The position numbers and the translations under genes were made by a program. This document shows, one piece after another, positions 24,028 through 35,640 of a DNA stretch of 64,000 nt (its first letter is position 1; every line of letters begins with the position of its first letter). The notes under the pieces were generated by a model that searched no databases, was not told the DNA's origin, and saw nothing but the letters and a program-made list of their open reading frames with translations. Source of the DNA: Stenocarpella maydis (Eukaryota > Ascomycota > Sordariomycetes > Diaporthales > Diaporthaceae); NCBI GenBank assembly GCA_002270565.1, contig NQMI01000131.1:1-64000 (forward strand). The letters are read 5' to 3'.

Positions 24028-27000
24028 ATGTCAGCGGCTCAATCCCACTTCAATATCAAGGCCCTCCCTGCTGATTTACGTCCCGAACTTTTCCACAGAG
24101 GCGTTAGAACCGAACCCGACTCAAACTTGCACGCCTATTCACTAAACCGGTCTCACTACGACAACTCCGTCCACGCGGCGTCCCACCAACAAGGCTTCAC
24201 AGACTCTCCCCTCTTCACCCACGATTTCGCGTTCCCCACCTATCAGGGTCTTGGAGAACGCTCGTCTATTAGCTCTGCTGTTTCCGAGGAACATGCACCT
24301 GGCTTATATGCCAGTCGACCACGCCATTCGCTCTCAACCATGGCAGACACCCAAGTGACAGCGCCGTCAATCACAGCCCACGCCCCCTACTTCGGGAACG
24401 CTGATTCCAGCCGGGCAAGGTCCAGCGTGGACGGCTCAGATGATGGGACGCCAGATGCCAACCCACATGGGAACTCACTAGAGGATCCTGTGTCGGACGA
24501 ATTTGGCCTGACAACGCTGGGTCCGGCTGATGGGTCCGACCTGGGCGCCAAACACAAGGACGACAAATCTGACACAGCCCCGGCCTGGAGCGAGCTGAAG
24601 ACCAAGGCCGGTAAAGAGCGCAAGAGGCTACCTCTAGCATGCATCGCTTGCAGGAGGAAGAAGATACGTTGTTCGGGCGAGAAGCCCGCCTGCAAACATT
24701 GCCTCCGCTCTCGGATACCTTGTGTATACAAGGTTACCGCCCGGAAGGCCGCTCCCCGGACAGACTACATGGCCATGCTCGACAAAAGACTGAAAAGGAT
24801 GGAGGAGCGAATTATCAAGATCGTCCCCAAGAATGAGCAGGACAGTATCTCATCTGCTGTACCGCGCGCCGTCGTGAAGCCTGCTATCCCTGGGACTCTA
24901 TCGTCCGGCAAGGGCAGTTCCAGGAAACGCGGGGCGGAGGAAGCCTTTGGTCAAGACTTGGACAATTGGGCCAAGGTACCAGTGAAGTCAGGCCTCGAAA
25001 GCCCGCCAAGACAAACTTCTTTGATGATGGTGCACGAATCCGAGGAGACTAAGTTGTTGCAGGAGGGTGTACAGTCTCTGCCATCCAGAGATATTCAAGA
25101 ACATCTCGCAGACGTGTTTTTTGAGAGCGTCTACGGGCAAGCTTACCACATACTTCATAAGCCAAGCTATATGAGAAAGTTGAGGTAGGAATTTGGCTCC
25201 TGATTGCACCTCACGATGTGAGAAAACACTGACAATAGTGCAGAGCTGGCACCTTACCGCCTGTGCTTATCCTCTCCGTGTGCGCCATGTCCGCCCGGTT
25301 CTCGAATCATCCCAAATTGAACACTTCGCCGGCCTTCTTGCGAGGCGAGGAGTGGGCTGCCGCTGCTCGAGATATAGTGACAAAGAGATATGAGTGGCCG
25401 AACCTTACCATTCTCACATGCCTTCTAATACTGAGTTTGCATGAATTTGCCACATGCCACGGCGGGCGCAGCTGGGCACTCGCAGGGCAAGCAATAAGGA
25501 TGGCATTTGCTCTCCAACTGCACAAGGACCTGGAATGCGATCCATTGAGACCCGGGGTCCCGCTCAGCTTCACGGACCGCGAAATTCGCAGAAGGACAAT
25601 GTGGGCATGCTTTCTCATGGACAGGTTCAACTCATCGGGGACCGACAGGCCGACTTTTATCAGAGAGGAGACGCTGAGAATTCCGCTGCCGATCAAGGAG
25701 AAGAATTTTCAGTTTGAGGATATGCCGGGCCTGACAGAAAACCTTCAGGGCGAAGTCCCCAATGCTCTAGACGAGATGCAGAAGGCGGACGCAAAGAACA
25801 ACATGGGCGTGGCCGCCTACATGGTCAGGGCCGTGGCGGTCTGGGGTCGTGTGATAAACTACCTCAACCAGGGTGGGAAGGATCTGGACGACAAACAAAT
25901 GTGGGAGGCTGATTCCGAGTACGCGAAACTCATCAAGCAAGCGGAAGAGATGGCATCTTCATTGCCCGAGTCGCTCGTGTACAATCCAGACAACCTCCAC
26001 TCACATGACACAGAAGGCATGGCGAACCAGTTCCTGTTTCTCCACATCGCTATCCAACAAAACATCCTGTTTCTCAGCCGGTTCGCCGTCTCCTCACCAA
26101 ACGCGAACTCTCTCCAGGACATCCCCACGTCGTTCGTCACCAAGGCTGGCGCAAAGGCCTTTTGTGCGGCGAACCGCATCTCCGAGCTCCTCAAGGACTC
26201 CGAGTCCTGCACCATTACCGCGCCTTTTGTTGGCTACTGCGCTTTTCTGTCCAGCACGGTGCACATATTTGGCATATTCTCCGGCAACCCCGCCATGGAG
26301 GCTACTTCAAAGAGAAACTTGGCAATCAACATCAAGTCGCTATCGAAGATGAAGCGCTTCTGGGGCATGTTCCATTTCATGACAGAGAACCTTCGGGATC
26401 AATACCGCAACTGTGCCGACGCAGCACGACGTGGCACTCTCCCGGGCGACGCATCCTCGTCCGCCATCTTCCAGTACGGTGACTGGTTCGATCGATATCC
26501 CTATGGCGTATCGCAGTCCGATTTCGTCGACCCGGTAACGTACAAGAACAAGGACAAGGGCGAGGACGCGGTCCTGGAGCAGAAGTCCGAGCTGCACACT
26601 GTGGAGGAGTTCTTCACGACCCTGTCGCCACATCCCAAGGACGCACGCTCCAACTCGATGTCCTTGAAGAAGGCCAAGGCACTCGCGGCGAAGAGGGGCA
26701 GCATTAGCTCGGCTCGCAGCGACCCCCACGGTACGAGCCATCCTCTGGAACCGCTCATGACGGACATGAACGCGGACCAGTTGCAGCGACTGCAGCGCTA
26801 TCCAGGCGCCGCCCTTGGGGGCCACACGAGCCGCGCGGCTAGCTTCTCTCTCAGTGCCGCGCCGCACTCGGCCGCGTACCACGGCACCATCTCGCCCATC
26901 AGCCCGGTCACGGTGGGCCATGGGCAGTTCGGCGGGGGCGCCCACCCCGGCCTGTACGGCCACGGCCACGGCCACGACATGCTCTCACTGCAGCTCGCGC

Positions 27001-27350
27001 AGAACGGCATGCTGCCCCATTCGATGCTGGGGCCGCCGTATGTCTCCGCGGGGCTGAACCCCGCCGCATCGGCCGCCATGATGGACGGACTCCCCGGCTG
27101 GGACGGCTCCGAGAGCAACAGCGGGGCCAGGGAGGCATCCCGCGGGTCCGCCGATGGCCCGCACAACAACCCACACCACACCGTCTTCGGCCACGGCCAG
27201 GGGCACGACAGCGGCTCGGCCTGGTTCTTGCCCTTCAACTCGGCCGATGTCGGCGACGTCGGTGGGCTGGCGTCTGCGATCGACGGGTTCGGGACAATAT
27301 TTGGCTCCGGCGCTGGCGGCCACGGCCCCGGGATGGGCGGGAGTCATTGA
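24028..27350 (+). CDS. Zn2Cys6 transcription factor with fungal-specific middle homology domain
   Basis: Nuclear DNA-binding regulator. Exon 1 is 24028..25184 and exon 2 is 25244..27350 (59-nt intron, GTAGGA donor, TGCAG acceptor); the join gives KLRAGTLPPVLILSVCAMSARFS and a 1087-residue protein. A long N-terminal region of ~200 residues precedes the binuclear zinc cluster CIACRRKKIRC..CKHCLRSRIPC (residues 205-232, spacing C2C6C6C2C6C), then a basic linker and heptad-like DYMAMLDKRLKRMEERI. The middle homology domain (Fungal_trans type) follows, with GGRSWALAGQAIRMAFALQLH and RRRTMWACFLMDRF blocks. The C-terminus is low-complexity, with His/Gly runs (GHGHGHD) and Gly. The sequence looks like a conserved single-copy regulator of filamentous ascomycetes rather than a cluster-specific one; an EBR1/TPC1-type growth regulator is a guess. 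The 10.5 kb upstream is empty of genes. Confidence 0.9.
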
Positions 27351-28031
27351 CAATACATGAGCTCGCTGGACATGGCGGCCTAGGACCCGCCCAAGGGCGA
27401 TGATCGGTCACGTCAGACCACGAATCGGGGGAGGACGGGAGGGGACACCTTTTTTTTTTGTGTTTTAAAGGATGAGCTGTTTGGATCCTAATGTTTGCAT
27501 CCAGCATCCACGCGTCATATGAAAATCGGGAGGCCAATTTAATATTTAAGGGCATTACGGAGTTTGGGAAAACGGGGTCAAAGCACGGGGCGCTGGGAGT
27601 CATTCGCTTCGGTAGTATACCAGATGGTAGTAGCGGAGGAGGGATGGGATAAAAAGATGGTGCTGCTCGCCGCCGCCTAGCCCACTCGTCCATGTGCAGC
27701 ATTATTACACTCTACTTGTTGGGGGAGTTAGTTTTGTACAGGGTAATAGAGAATTGCGTGACGGACCGAGGCTTGTTAACTCTCCTCGCAGAGGTGACAA
27801 CTAGATCAATTGGATCTTTGTAATATGTGATGTTGTTTTCATCGACTTGTGCCAGGCTTTGAATGCTTCGGGACTGATGCGTGTCTGTCCATGTTGTGTA
27901 CGTGCGCCTCGGGCATGACCGAGCTTTTTGCAACGACACAGGAGAGCATATGACACGTTGGTATGGCTGAGTGCAAGGATGAATGAACTAGCTGCGTTTA
28001 GGTGGGCTTGAAGACATGGTATGTACGATTC

Positions 28032-28068
<37 letters not shown>

Positions 28069-28296
28069 CGCACTCGCTTCCAAGCTAGCCCTTGAAGGTC
28101 TCCGTAAAATAACAACGGCTATACACTAGACCAGGCGGGGCTTCTAGACGCGCAAATGCTCAAATGCTTTCTTTGTAAGGGTTCGGGATTTTTTACTGGC
28201 GAGTGCGGTTTGGGTTGGCACAGGCATCAGACAGACGACTATCCTGACGTGTCGAGGGAAGAAACTCATGCACACAAATCACCACAACCCGCCGAC
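27351..28296. other. Convergent intergenic region, regulator / Kri1
   Basis: No gene seen. Holds the two 3' flanks. A T9 run lies near 27451, and a (CAGA)n microsatellite at 28031-28068. Confidence 0.65.
28031..28068. repeat. Microsatellite (CAGA)n
   Basis: Nine to ten perfect tandem CAGA units. Simple-sequence repeat in the convergent intergenic region. Confidence 0.9.
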
Positions 28297-30423
28297 CTAG
28301 GCAGAGGCGGACCCCTTCTTCTTGCCCTTGGACCTCTTCCTCTTCTTCTTGGACTCGCCAGAGGCCGCGCCACCGTCGCTACCGAAGCCCTTGGCCGCCC
28401 TCTCGTCCACCGCGGCCTCGGCCTCGTCGTCCCTGCTGCCCCCAAAACCGAACGTGGGGCCCGTGTGCTCATACTCCCTACCAAACACCTCCCTCCTCCA
28501 CTCCCTGAGCCTGGCCTTCTTGCCGAGGTTCTTGCGGTCCTTCTTCTTCTTGTCCGGGTGCCGCCACGTCGCCAGCTTCTTGAGCCCCGCGAACTCGTTG
28601 AGCGCCGCGTCCGATGGCGCCAGGAGGATGTCGCGCGGCGTCAGGCCGAATGACTGAGGGCTGGTCTCGCGGTACCGGAAGCCCGCGGCCACGGCGCCGG
28701 GCGCCTTCTTGTTCTTGGAGAAGGCCAGCACCGTCGGGTCCTCGAGCTCCATCTGGTGCTCGACCAGGGCTTCGATCTTGGAGCGCTCCTTCCGGGCGGC
28801 CTGCTTGCTGGCCTGGCGTTCCGCCTTGTGCTCCTTGGTGGTCTTGCGTTTCTTAGACGGGCGCTCGTCGCCATCGGACGGCTGGTCCTCGCCACCGTCA
28901 CCCGCCTTGGCCTCGTCGTCCTCTAGGTCGGCGAGGCTGATGTTTGGTTTGACCTCGGCGTCCTCAAAGTCTGGAATTATGTCCTTGATGTCAATGTCGT
29001 CGTCCCACTTTGGCTTCTTGGGCTTCTTCTTCTTTCCCGATTTACCAAAACTCTCCTCGTCCGACTCTGACAGCACCTCTTCTGCCTTCGCGTAGTACTG
29101 CTCTCCGAAGCGCTTGTTCATCTCTTCCTCCCACTTGTCGTTGTCCCAAGAGCCTTCGAGGAGCTTCATTAGCTCTTCCTCTCCTAGTTCCTTGCCGCGC
29201 AGGCCAGCAGCCTTCTTGATTTTCTTCAATTTCTCCTCCGCCTCCTCGATCTTCAAGCGCTTTAGTCGGGCGCGCTCCCCGTGGCGTTGTCGTTTCTCCT
29301 CTTCCTTGCGCTCCTTCTCAAGCTGTCGCTGCTTCTTTCGTCCCTTGACCTCTTCCCGCCGCACAGAACGGGACTCTACGACTTTTCGTGAATAGGACTG
29401 CAGAACCTCGTTGCTCTTCGCAGGGTCCTCGAACCGCAGGTTGTAAGCTGCCTCCCACTCGTCCGCGTCATCGTTGCCCTCCCCATCGTCAGACTCGAAT
29501 GCCTCCCACTTTGAGCTGTTCTCGGGAATCCACGCTCTCGAGGCCATGAAGTTTGACAGATACAAATCCGGGTCCTTGTCGGCGAGGGACATATCCAACT
29601 CGGGAGCTTTCACCTTCTCTTTTCTTGAGGGGTGGACCGCGTCCTCTGCGGTGGGGGCGGTCTGGCCAGGCTTTGCCTTGATGAAGTCCTCGTCATCATC
29701 GTCATCCTCGCCTGCAGCGTTGATTTCCGCCAGAATGTCCTTTTTCAGATCCGCTTGCTCCTGCACAAAAGTCTTGGGTTGGTTGGCTTCGTCCCCAAAG
29801 TCTGCTCCGGTATCTCCACGCAAGATGCGCTCGCGGTGGTAGTCGTGAATGGTCACTGGCTTCTCCTTCTTTTCCTTGGTGACTGCGCCATCTTGGTCAT
29901 CCAACGCCGTGATGAATTTCTTTTTGGGGTCATATATGCTAGGGTCCTTGTTTCTGATGGCTTCCAGAGTAGCGTCGACCTGAGCGTTGACCTCTTCGTT
30001 CAAAAGGAAACCCTCCTCATCTTCTGTCTCGTCATCTGAGGATGAGTCGGAGTCGGAGTCTTCGCCATTTGCCGCCCGCGCCTTGGCCTTTTCCTCGACT
30101 AATCCTTGTTAGCAGCTGGCATGTACACTGCGGATGAGGCATCTGTTTCTGGGCTGCCAGCACTTGGAGAAAACGGGCTAGGCTTAGGTGAACAGTCTCG
30201 GTGAAGTCGCGCCCAATCTTTCAACTGGGACCGTTCGCGCTCGACACGGGTCGTTGGGGGCGTCTGTCCACCAGCAAAGCTCGGCTGAGTCTCACTTACG
30301 TCTTTGTCTCTCTTCTCGCTTCTTATTGTGCTCAAATCGCCGCGCGAATTCCTCGTTAATTTTCAGATCCGTGCCACTCTCACTCTCCGACTCGGCCTCA
30401 TCGAAGAGGTCCTTCTTTGCCAT
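28297..30423 (-). CDS. KRI1: Kri1, ribosome biogenesis factor (Krr1-interacting)
   Basis: Nucleolar protein that works with Krr1 in early 40S/pre-rRNA processing. Exon 1 is 30423..30300 (MAKKDLFDEAESESESGTDL, then NEEFARRFEHNKKREERQR) and exon 2 is 30098..28297; a 201-nt intron with GTAAGT donor and GATTAG acceptor joins them to 641 residues. The start gives the family's acidic opening and 'EEFARRFEHNKKREE' helix. The middle is strongly charged, with Asp/Glu runs and Lys/Arg-rich coiled coil; the Kri1 core includes DPDLYLSNFMASRAW and WDNDKWEEEMNKRFGEQYY. The conserved C-terminal domain (FRYRETSPQSFGL, then LNEFAGLKKLATWRHPDKKK) is followed by a nuclear-localisation-like Lys/Arg/Gly tail. It is divergent from the Rab5 gene, with 607 bp between start codons. 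Confidence 0.93.
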
Positions 30424-31030
30424 TCTGGCTGGTGGTTGCAGCGGTGGGCAGGCTGTTACAGGGGGGCAGCCGTTGATCAAGTCCCAGTCGGCGTCGAATT
30501 CGCCAATTGCGAAGTCCGGGGGCTGTCGGGTCACTCGTATGCCAGAATCGTTCGAATGGTGGAAATAGGGAAGGGAAAGAAAGAAAAGCTGAATAGCGGC
30601 CAAACTTTTTGGCAAGGGTCCGTGATAAGATAAGCTGTCGAAAGTCCCGGAGTGTACTCCGGAGTACCTATGTACTGATGTCCGTACCTACTTGGATATT
30701 TAGTGGGGGCTGATGAGACAGTGGAGGACATAACCCCTGCTGCCAGTTAAGGGCCGCGTTTGCACTGCGCCCCCCCCCCCAACCAAGCGCCCGCTAACGT
30801 CACTCGATCCCTCACTCGTCACTCGTCACTCTCGCCAGCTGTTGGACAGGCACCTCTTTGTCGCACGTGGGTTGCTTGCTGGAACCATCAAACCGACTCA
30901 CCGACAAAGATATCGACACATACCGCCACTCTCAACTTCATCTAAGCCCAGCCGTTGACAATACACGTTTCACCTCCAACGCCGTCTTGGAACCCGAGAC
31001 AAGCCCAGCAGTATTGCCGATTGATTCGCC
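30424..31030. other. Divergent promoter region, Kri1 / Rab5
   Basis: No coding sequence. Contains the perfect 14-bp palindrome GTACTCCGGAGTAC (30654-30667), an 11-base C run at 30771-30781 and a pair of CACTCGTCACTC units near 30810-30830. Confidence 0.65.
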
Positions 31031-31818
31031 ATGGCGGACTCCAACGCGCCCAAACCGTCCAGCAGCGTCAAGCTGGTCCTCCTCGGCGAGGCTGTAAGAA
31101 CACACCCATCCATCCTGGGCATCCCAGCCCGATGAGGGTTAACGGCTGATGCATTCTCCCCACCCCGCAGGCTGTCGGAAAGTCATCTCTCGTCCTCCGA
31201 TTCGTAAACAACGACTTCCAAGAAAACAAGGAGCCCACCATCGGCGCCGCCTTCCTCACCCAGAAATGCAACCTGCCGACGAGAACCATCAAGTTTGAGA
31301 TCTGGGACACAGCCGGCCAGGAGAGGTTCGCATCCCTGGCCCCCATGTACTACCGCAACGCCCAAGCCGCCCTCGTCGTCTACGACCTCACCAAGCCCAC
31401 ATCCCTCATCAAGGCCAAGCACTGGGTCGCAGAGCTGCAGCGGCAGGCGTCCCCCGGCATCGTCATCGCGCTTGTCGGCAACAAGCTGGATCTCACAAAC
31501 GGCGGCTCGGGTCCCGCGGGTGAGGCGCCGGCGGGCGGTGACGATGCCGACGATTCCGGGGACGCCCGCAAGGTCTCGACTGAGGAGGCCAAGGCGTACG
31601 CCGAGGAGGAGGGCCTCCTCTTCTTCGAGACCAGCGCCAAGACCGGCACAAACGTCACCGAGGTGTTCACCGCCATCGCCAACGCCATCCCGGAGACGTC
31701 ACTCAAGAGCGCCAGGGGCCAGGGGGCATCTCAGGCGGCCGGCAGGGGAGGCGAGGAGCAGCGGGTCAACCTGGCCGGCCCGCGGGACCAGGCCGGCAAG
31801 GAGGGCTGCGCGTGTTAG
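31031..31818 (+). CDS. Rab5-type small GTPase (Ypt5/Vps21)
   Basis: Controls fusion and movement of early endosomes; membrane-anchored by C-terminal prenylation. Exon 1 (31031..31093) ends GEA and exon 2 (31171..31818) begins AVGKSS, so the 77-nt intron splits the P-loop GEAAVGKSS; product 236 residues. Visible GTPase motifs are the Rab5-type switch I region ([11 protein letters not shown]), [13 protein letters not shown] and ETSAKTG, and a Cys-Ala-Cys end for double geranylgeranylation. Between NKLDL and the last motif there is a ~20-residue Gly/Ala/Asp-rich insertion (around residues 138-158) absent from short Rab5 proteins; insertions here occur in Rab5 of other filamentous fungi as far as I recall. 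The single intron inside the nucleotide-binding loop is certain from the frame. Confidence 0.94.
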
Positions 31819-33608
31819 CGCTGAGGCGTATCTGGGGAGGAGCCCGAGCCCGAGGTTTTCAACTGAAGCATTGCGTTTTGTTGCTTGTGACAGATTTCTG
31901 GCTGCTTGAGGTGGGTGGTGGTTCAAGTCTCGAGGGCACGTCACTTGGGCGTAATACGTCTTGCCGTTTGCAGATTCCCATCGCTGTAGTCAAGTAGCGA
32001 ATATTACTACTGGTTTCCCCCGGTGAAGCAACCTCCTCAGTTGCTCTTGTGCCGAGCGCAGCCAATACCGCTGCCCCCTCGAAGAATCGCCGTATTCCTG
32101 CTATCGTACCACAACAGAGTACATCAGTGCATCTGTTCACCCGCTTCAAAGAGACAGTCGCGCCTAGCATCCTATTCTCATTATAGGAACCCTCCCACTC
32201 CAAACCCTCAGCCTCGTAACCTCACACATCATCTTCACCTTGTGCTTGGGCAGGTTGTTCCCTTGTGCTCTTCCTCTTTCTCTCATCAAATACGATTTCC
32301 ACAGATGAATTTCAGCTCCTGTAATTTGACGTAATTACCGTCAGTCGGCAATGGCGAAACCTCTTGTCAGGAGGTAAAGATAGCTGTCACGATTCTGAGC
32401 GCGGGATTCAAATAGAGAAACTTGGCTGGTTCTGGTGCCGTAGCAACAGAGCTGGTTTCGTTCAATTCTTTTAATCAAAAAAGACAGAAGGGGGGGGGGG
32501 AGCTGCGGCGGTCCCCTCATAGAGTCGTAAACGCTTAGAGACCCTGCTTTTAATAATCAATACTATACCGATAACAATAAGTTTCAAAAGACGATAGCCT
32601 AACATTAGCCTATGAATAGCAATAGAGAGGGATGCTCGTTTATATAAACAATGGAGCACCACGATAGTGGGTCCCGGCGAGGACCTGATTCATGACAATA
32701 GCTTCCACAAGCCAGCCCCAAACAGCCCTAGTATGATGTTCATTCATTTGGAGCACACTTCAATATTAAAGTGAGTTCTATGCTGTTGGCCGTTTCCACT
32801 CGACGTGCTGCAGATACTTTCTAAATTAGATTCGAACATATGAAAATGGCCACGAACACAGTGCAGAGACGGCCATAAGCTGAACCTTTGGTTGCTTGTC
32901 TATGAAAGCAAAGTTTTCTACACATATCCCCTAAATCAATCACTATAGGAAATACGGCTCTTTATTATCACGTAGAGAGGGTCGGAGGCATTCCTGAAAC
33001 CCTTCAACTTACATAATATCCGCTGTAAAAATAATATGACAACTGTAAGTATATCTGGCTTCATTATTGAGTCGTTCATATACCCTTTACGAGTCACAAG
33101 CCATCGCCTTACGTCTTCGTCAAACGTCCACTTATATCAAACTAAATTAATAAACAAGCTTTTATGGGATATATTCTAAGCCCACCGATGGACAATAGTT
33201 TCTCTGCAAGGCACTAGATCTGATGCTAAATGGGTCTAAACATCTGCTCGGCATGTTCACTTAGACAGGGGACTCCTGATAATCTAAATGTGAACACTTG
33301 GCTTCTCCTGTTTTGGCGCCTTGTTGCGAGGACCGCAGAAGCAACATTATATATATTATATAGAAAAAAGAAGACCTAACTTGGTCACCCTAGAAACCAG
33401 GCTCCATGGTTCAAAAGTTATATATATCTGGAGAAAATAGTCTATGCAGGAATTTCGGGACTGCCCTGGAGTACGCCAGCTCGTAGCACCCATAACACCT
33501 GCACACACCATACCGGCTCCCGGATACAGCCTCGTGGGCTCATATCCACGTATGCCCCGTTCTGCCTGGCATTCTTTGGAACAAATACTTGACGATGGCA
33601 AACGCGTC
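31819..33608. other. Intergenic region with AT-rich island
   Basis: Convergent 3' flanks of the Rab5 gene and the secreted-protein gene. No gene supported. From about 32460 to 33450 the sequence turns AT-rich with many TpA steps, see the separate repeat entry. Confidence 0.6.
32460..33450. repeat. AT-rich island, possibly a RIP-degraded repeat
   Basis: By eye much richer in A/T and in TpA dinucleotides than the flanking GC-rich DNA, with no long ORF on either strand. Such islands in filamentous ascomycetes are usually remains of transposons mutated by repeat-induced point mutation (C to T, mostly at CpA). No element type or terminal repeats could be recognised, so the identity is inferred from composition only. 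Confidence 0.4.
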
Positions 33609-34572
33609 TTAGTCTTCCGCATCCTCAGCGTCATCCTCGGCGTCAGCCTCAGCGGCATCCTTGGAATCGTCTTCTGCGGCGTCTTTGGCATCTTTGGCAT
33701 CCTTGGCATCGTTCTTCTCGGCATTCTTAGCAGCATCCTTGGCAGCATCCTTGGCAGCCTTGGCAGCACAATCAGCAGCCTTTGCATCTCCAGCGTTGGC
33801 ATCTTTGCCATCTGCGTTATTACTGTCGTCGTTGTTGTTGTTGTTCTTGCCAGCATCTAGCTGCTGCTGGGCCAGGACCTGGCAGGCGTTAGGCAGGGCC
33901 GGAGGCGGCGCCTGGAGGCCTGCTGCGGCAGCGGCAGACTGCTGGACGGCACCCTCCTCGAAAATTGCACCGTTACCGGCTGGAGGAGGGCATCTATTCA
34001 CACGTGTTAGCCAGAGACGACAACTCCCCGAGCACGGTAGAGGAGGCGGGGTCAGCTTACCGAGCACCGTTGATGGCGTCAAGGTTTTTCTGGAGGTTCT
34101 GGGGGTTGGAGATGGTGTCGTTGATGGCCGGTCCGATGATGTTGAACTGATCGAGCAGGGCCTGGGAGGCGGCGAGGCCGGAGGCGTCGAGCTGGACGGC
34201 TTTGGCGAGGTCGCTGTTGGACGTCCCCTCGTCCTGGGCGGAGACGAAGGCCTTGGCGGCGGCATCGCTGATCTCCTGGTTGTTCTTGAGCTGACCGGCC
34301 GTGTCCACGAAGTTGTTGACGGCGGCAATGTCGTTGAGCCAGTTCTGGATGGTCGTAGCAACCTGTTGCTGCACAGCGGCGTCCACGTTGGCGTTGGAGT
34401 TGTTGTTGCCACCAGCGGCGGCTGCGGCTGCGGCTCCGGCTCCGGCTCCGGCTCCGGCAGCAGCTCCGGGGGCGGCGGCAGCAGCAGGGGCGGCATTGTT
34501 GGCATTGTTGGGCATCGGGCTGGCCAGGACGGCGGCGCCCATGGCAAGAATGACACTGACGGTGCACTTCAT
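33609..34572 (-). CDS. Secreted Ala-rich protein with acidic KDA-repeat tail
   Basis: Function unknown. Exon 1 (34572..34061) and exon 2 (33993..33609) join across a 67-nt intron (GTAAGC donor, AATAG acceptor) into 298 residues. The N-terminus MKCTVSVILAMGAAVLASP is a clear signal peptide. A Gly/Ala-rich spacer (about residues 25-60) leads to a helical domain (residues ~60-190; VATTIQNWLNDIAAVNNFVD, later LLDQFNIIGPAIND) that ends in a Cys (GARCPPPAG), with a second Cys in NACQVLAQQ; this pattern resembles a family of small secreted ascomycete proteins ('IN..RC' ... 'AC'). The last ~85 residues are low complexity: an Asn/Asp run, then repeated Ala-Lys-Asp-Ala units that become Glu/Asp-rich to the end. 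The tail is unusual for a secreted protein. Could be a cell-wall or matrix protein; no toxin or enzyme motif seen. Confidence 0.8.
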
Positions 34573-35479
34573 CTTGATTTTGTCAAGGACCTTGGGCTTG
34601 GATGAGATTAGGCGAAGATGATGAGATGAATAAGTACGCCGCGGAAAGAGTACTAATACCACAGAGCATTAGAAAAAAGTTATGCGTAAGGCAACTCTCG
34701 CGCAACCAGTTGCGTCTGACGAAGGAGTGATGGAGTATCGAATCTCTGGGCGAGGAGCTTGACAGTTGAAAATGAATGATAAGACGAAGCTTGCCAACAC
34801 ACTCAGGACATGCAGGAGGGCTTGGGGCGGCCTAGATATTTACCTGAGGGCTTACTATGCTGGTGATGGCACTTGGGTGGTGTTGACGCCCGTCCCAGGG
34901 ATTCCCGGTCAAGCTTTCTCAACACCACGCTCCACGGGGTCTAAGCTTTGGCCTATGGTGATCCCAGGTTTCGAAAGATGAAGAAGCTTCTGTATCAGGT
35001 CCAAGGGCTGGGCCATAGCGCAAGCTATCCGTGCCAAGTCAACTGCTGCTGCTGGGGGGCCCCCTCGGGCAGCATCTTGGCGAAATCCGACGCGGGCAAC
35101 TTTTGAGTTTTGCAAATTGCAAAACAGGGTGCAGGAGGTTCGCCACTTACACAAGTCAGAGAGACGTACGCAAGTCAGGCTTGCACAGGACATGATCACG
35201 CCAGGTGCTGTGTTGTGTTACCCCTTACCGAAGCTTCCGCCCACCAGGAGCTATCCCCCAGAAAAAGTAAGAGATGAAAAAGGAGAGAGAAGAGAAAAGG
35301 GCCTGTAGACACCAGCCAGCCTTGCGCATACACTGAGCGCCCGTTGGCGACGCACATGGCCAAGATCTTGCTCGAGCGACCGGAATAACAAGCCAACGCC
35401 GCATCATGTTAGTCCAAGGGCCTTTCTCGTGGTGCTGTGTCTGACAAATGACTGTCAGTTGTCGCTTAATCCGTCTGAC

Positions 35480-35640
35480 CACCTTAATTTGGACACTAGA
35501 ATACTATCAGCAAAAACTCAATAGTACAATTAAAGCCGTTACTACCTACATTTTTTGTAAAATATTTAAATAATTAATTTAAGTCTTTCTAAAAAGAATA
35601 TATGTATATTACTACTAGGCTTGGGTTAGATTAGAATTCG
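35480..35640. repeat. Short AT-rich patch
   Basis: About 160 bp strongly A/T-rich (for example TAAAATATTTAAATAATTAA) between GC-balanced flanks. Looks like a small relic of a mutated repeat; nothing more can be said from the sequence. Confidence 0.35.

Noticed and set aside
24028..27350. Naming the regulator XlnR, AmyR or another carbon regulator
   Set aside because: The zinc cluster and linker (ACRRKKIRCSGEKPACKHC) differ from those families as I remember them, so no symbol is given.
28031..28068. Regular short repeats as a possible CRISPR
   Set aside because: Perfect 4-bp tandem units without spacers in a eukaryotic genome; it is a microsatellite.
33661..34605. 314-codon plus-strand open frame, Leu/Ser/Gly rich
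   Set aside because: Opposite strand of the Ala-rich secreted protein; repeats keep it open. The minus strand has the signal peptide and splice sites.
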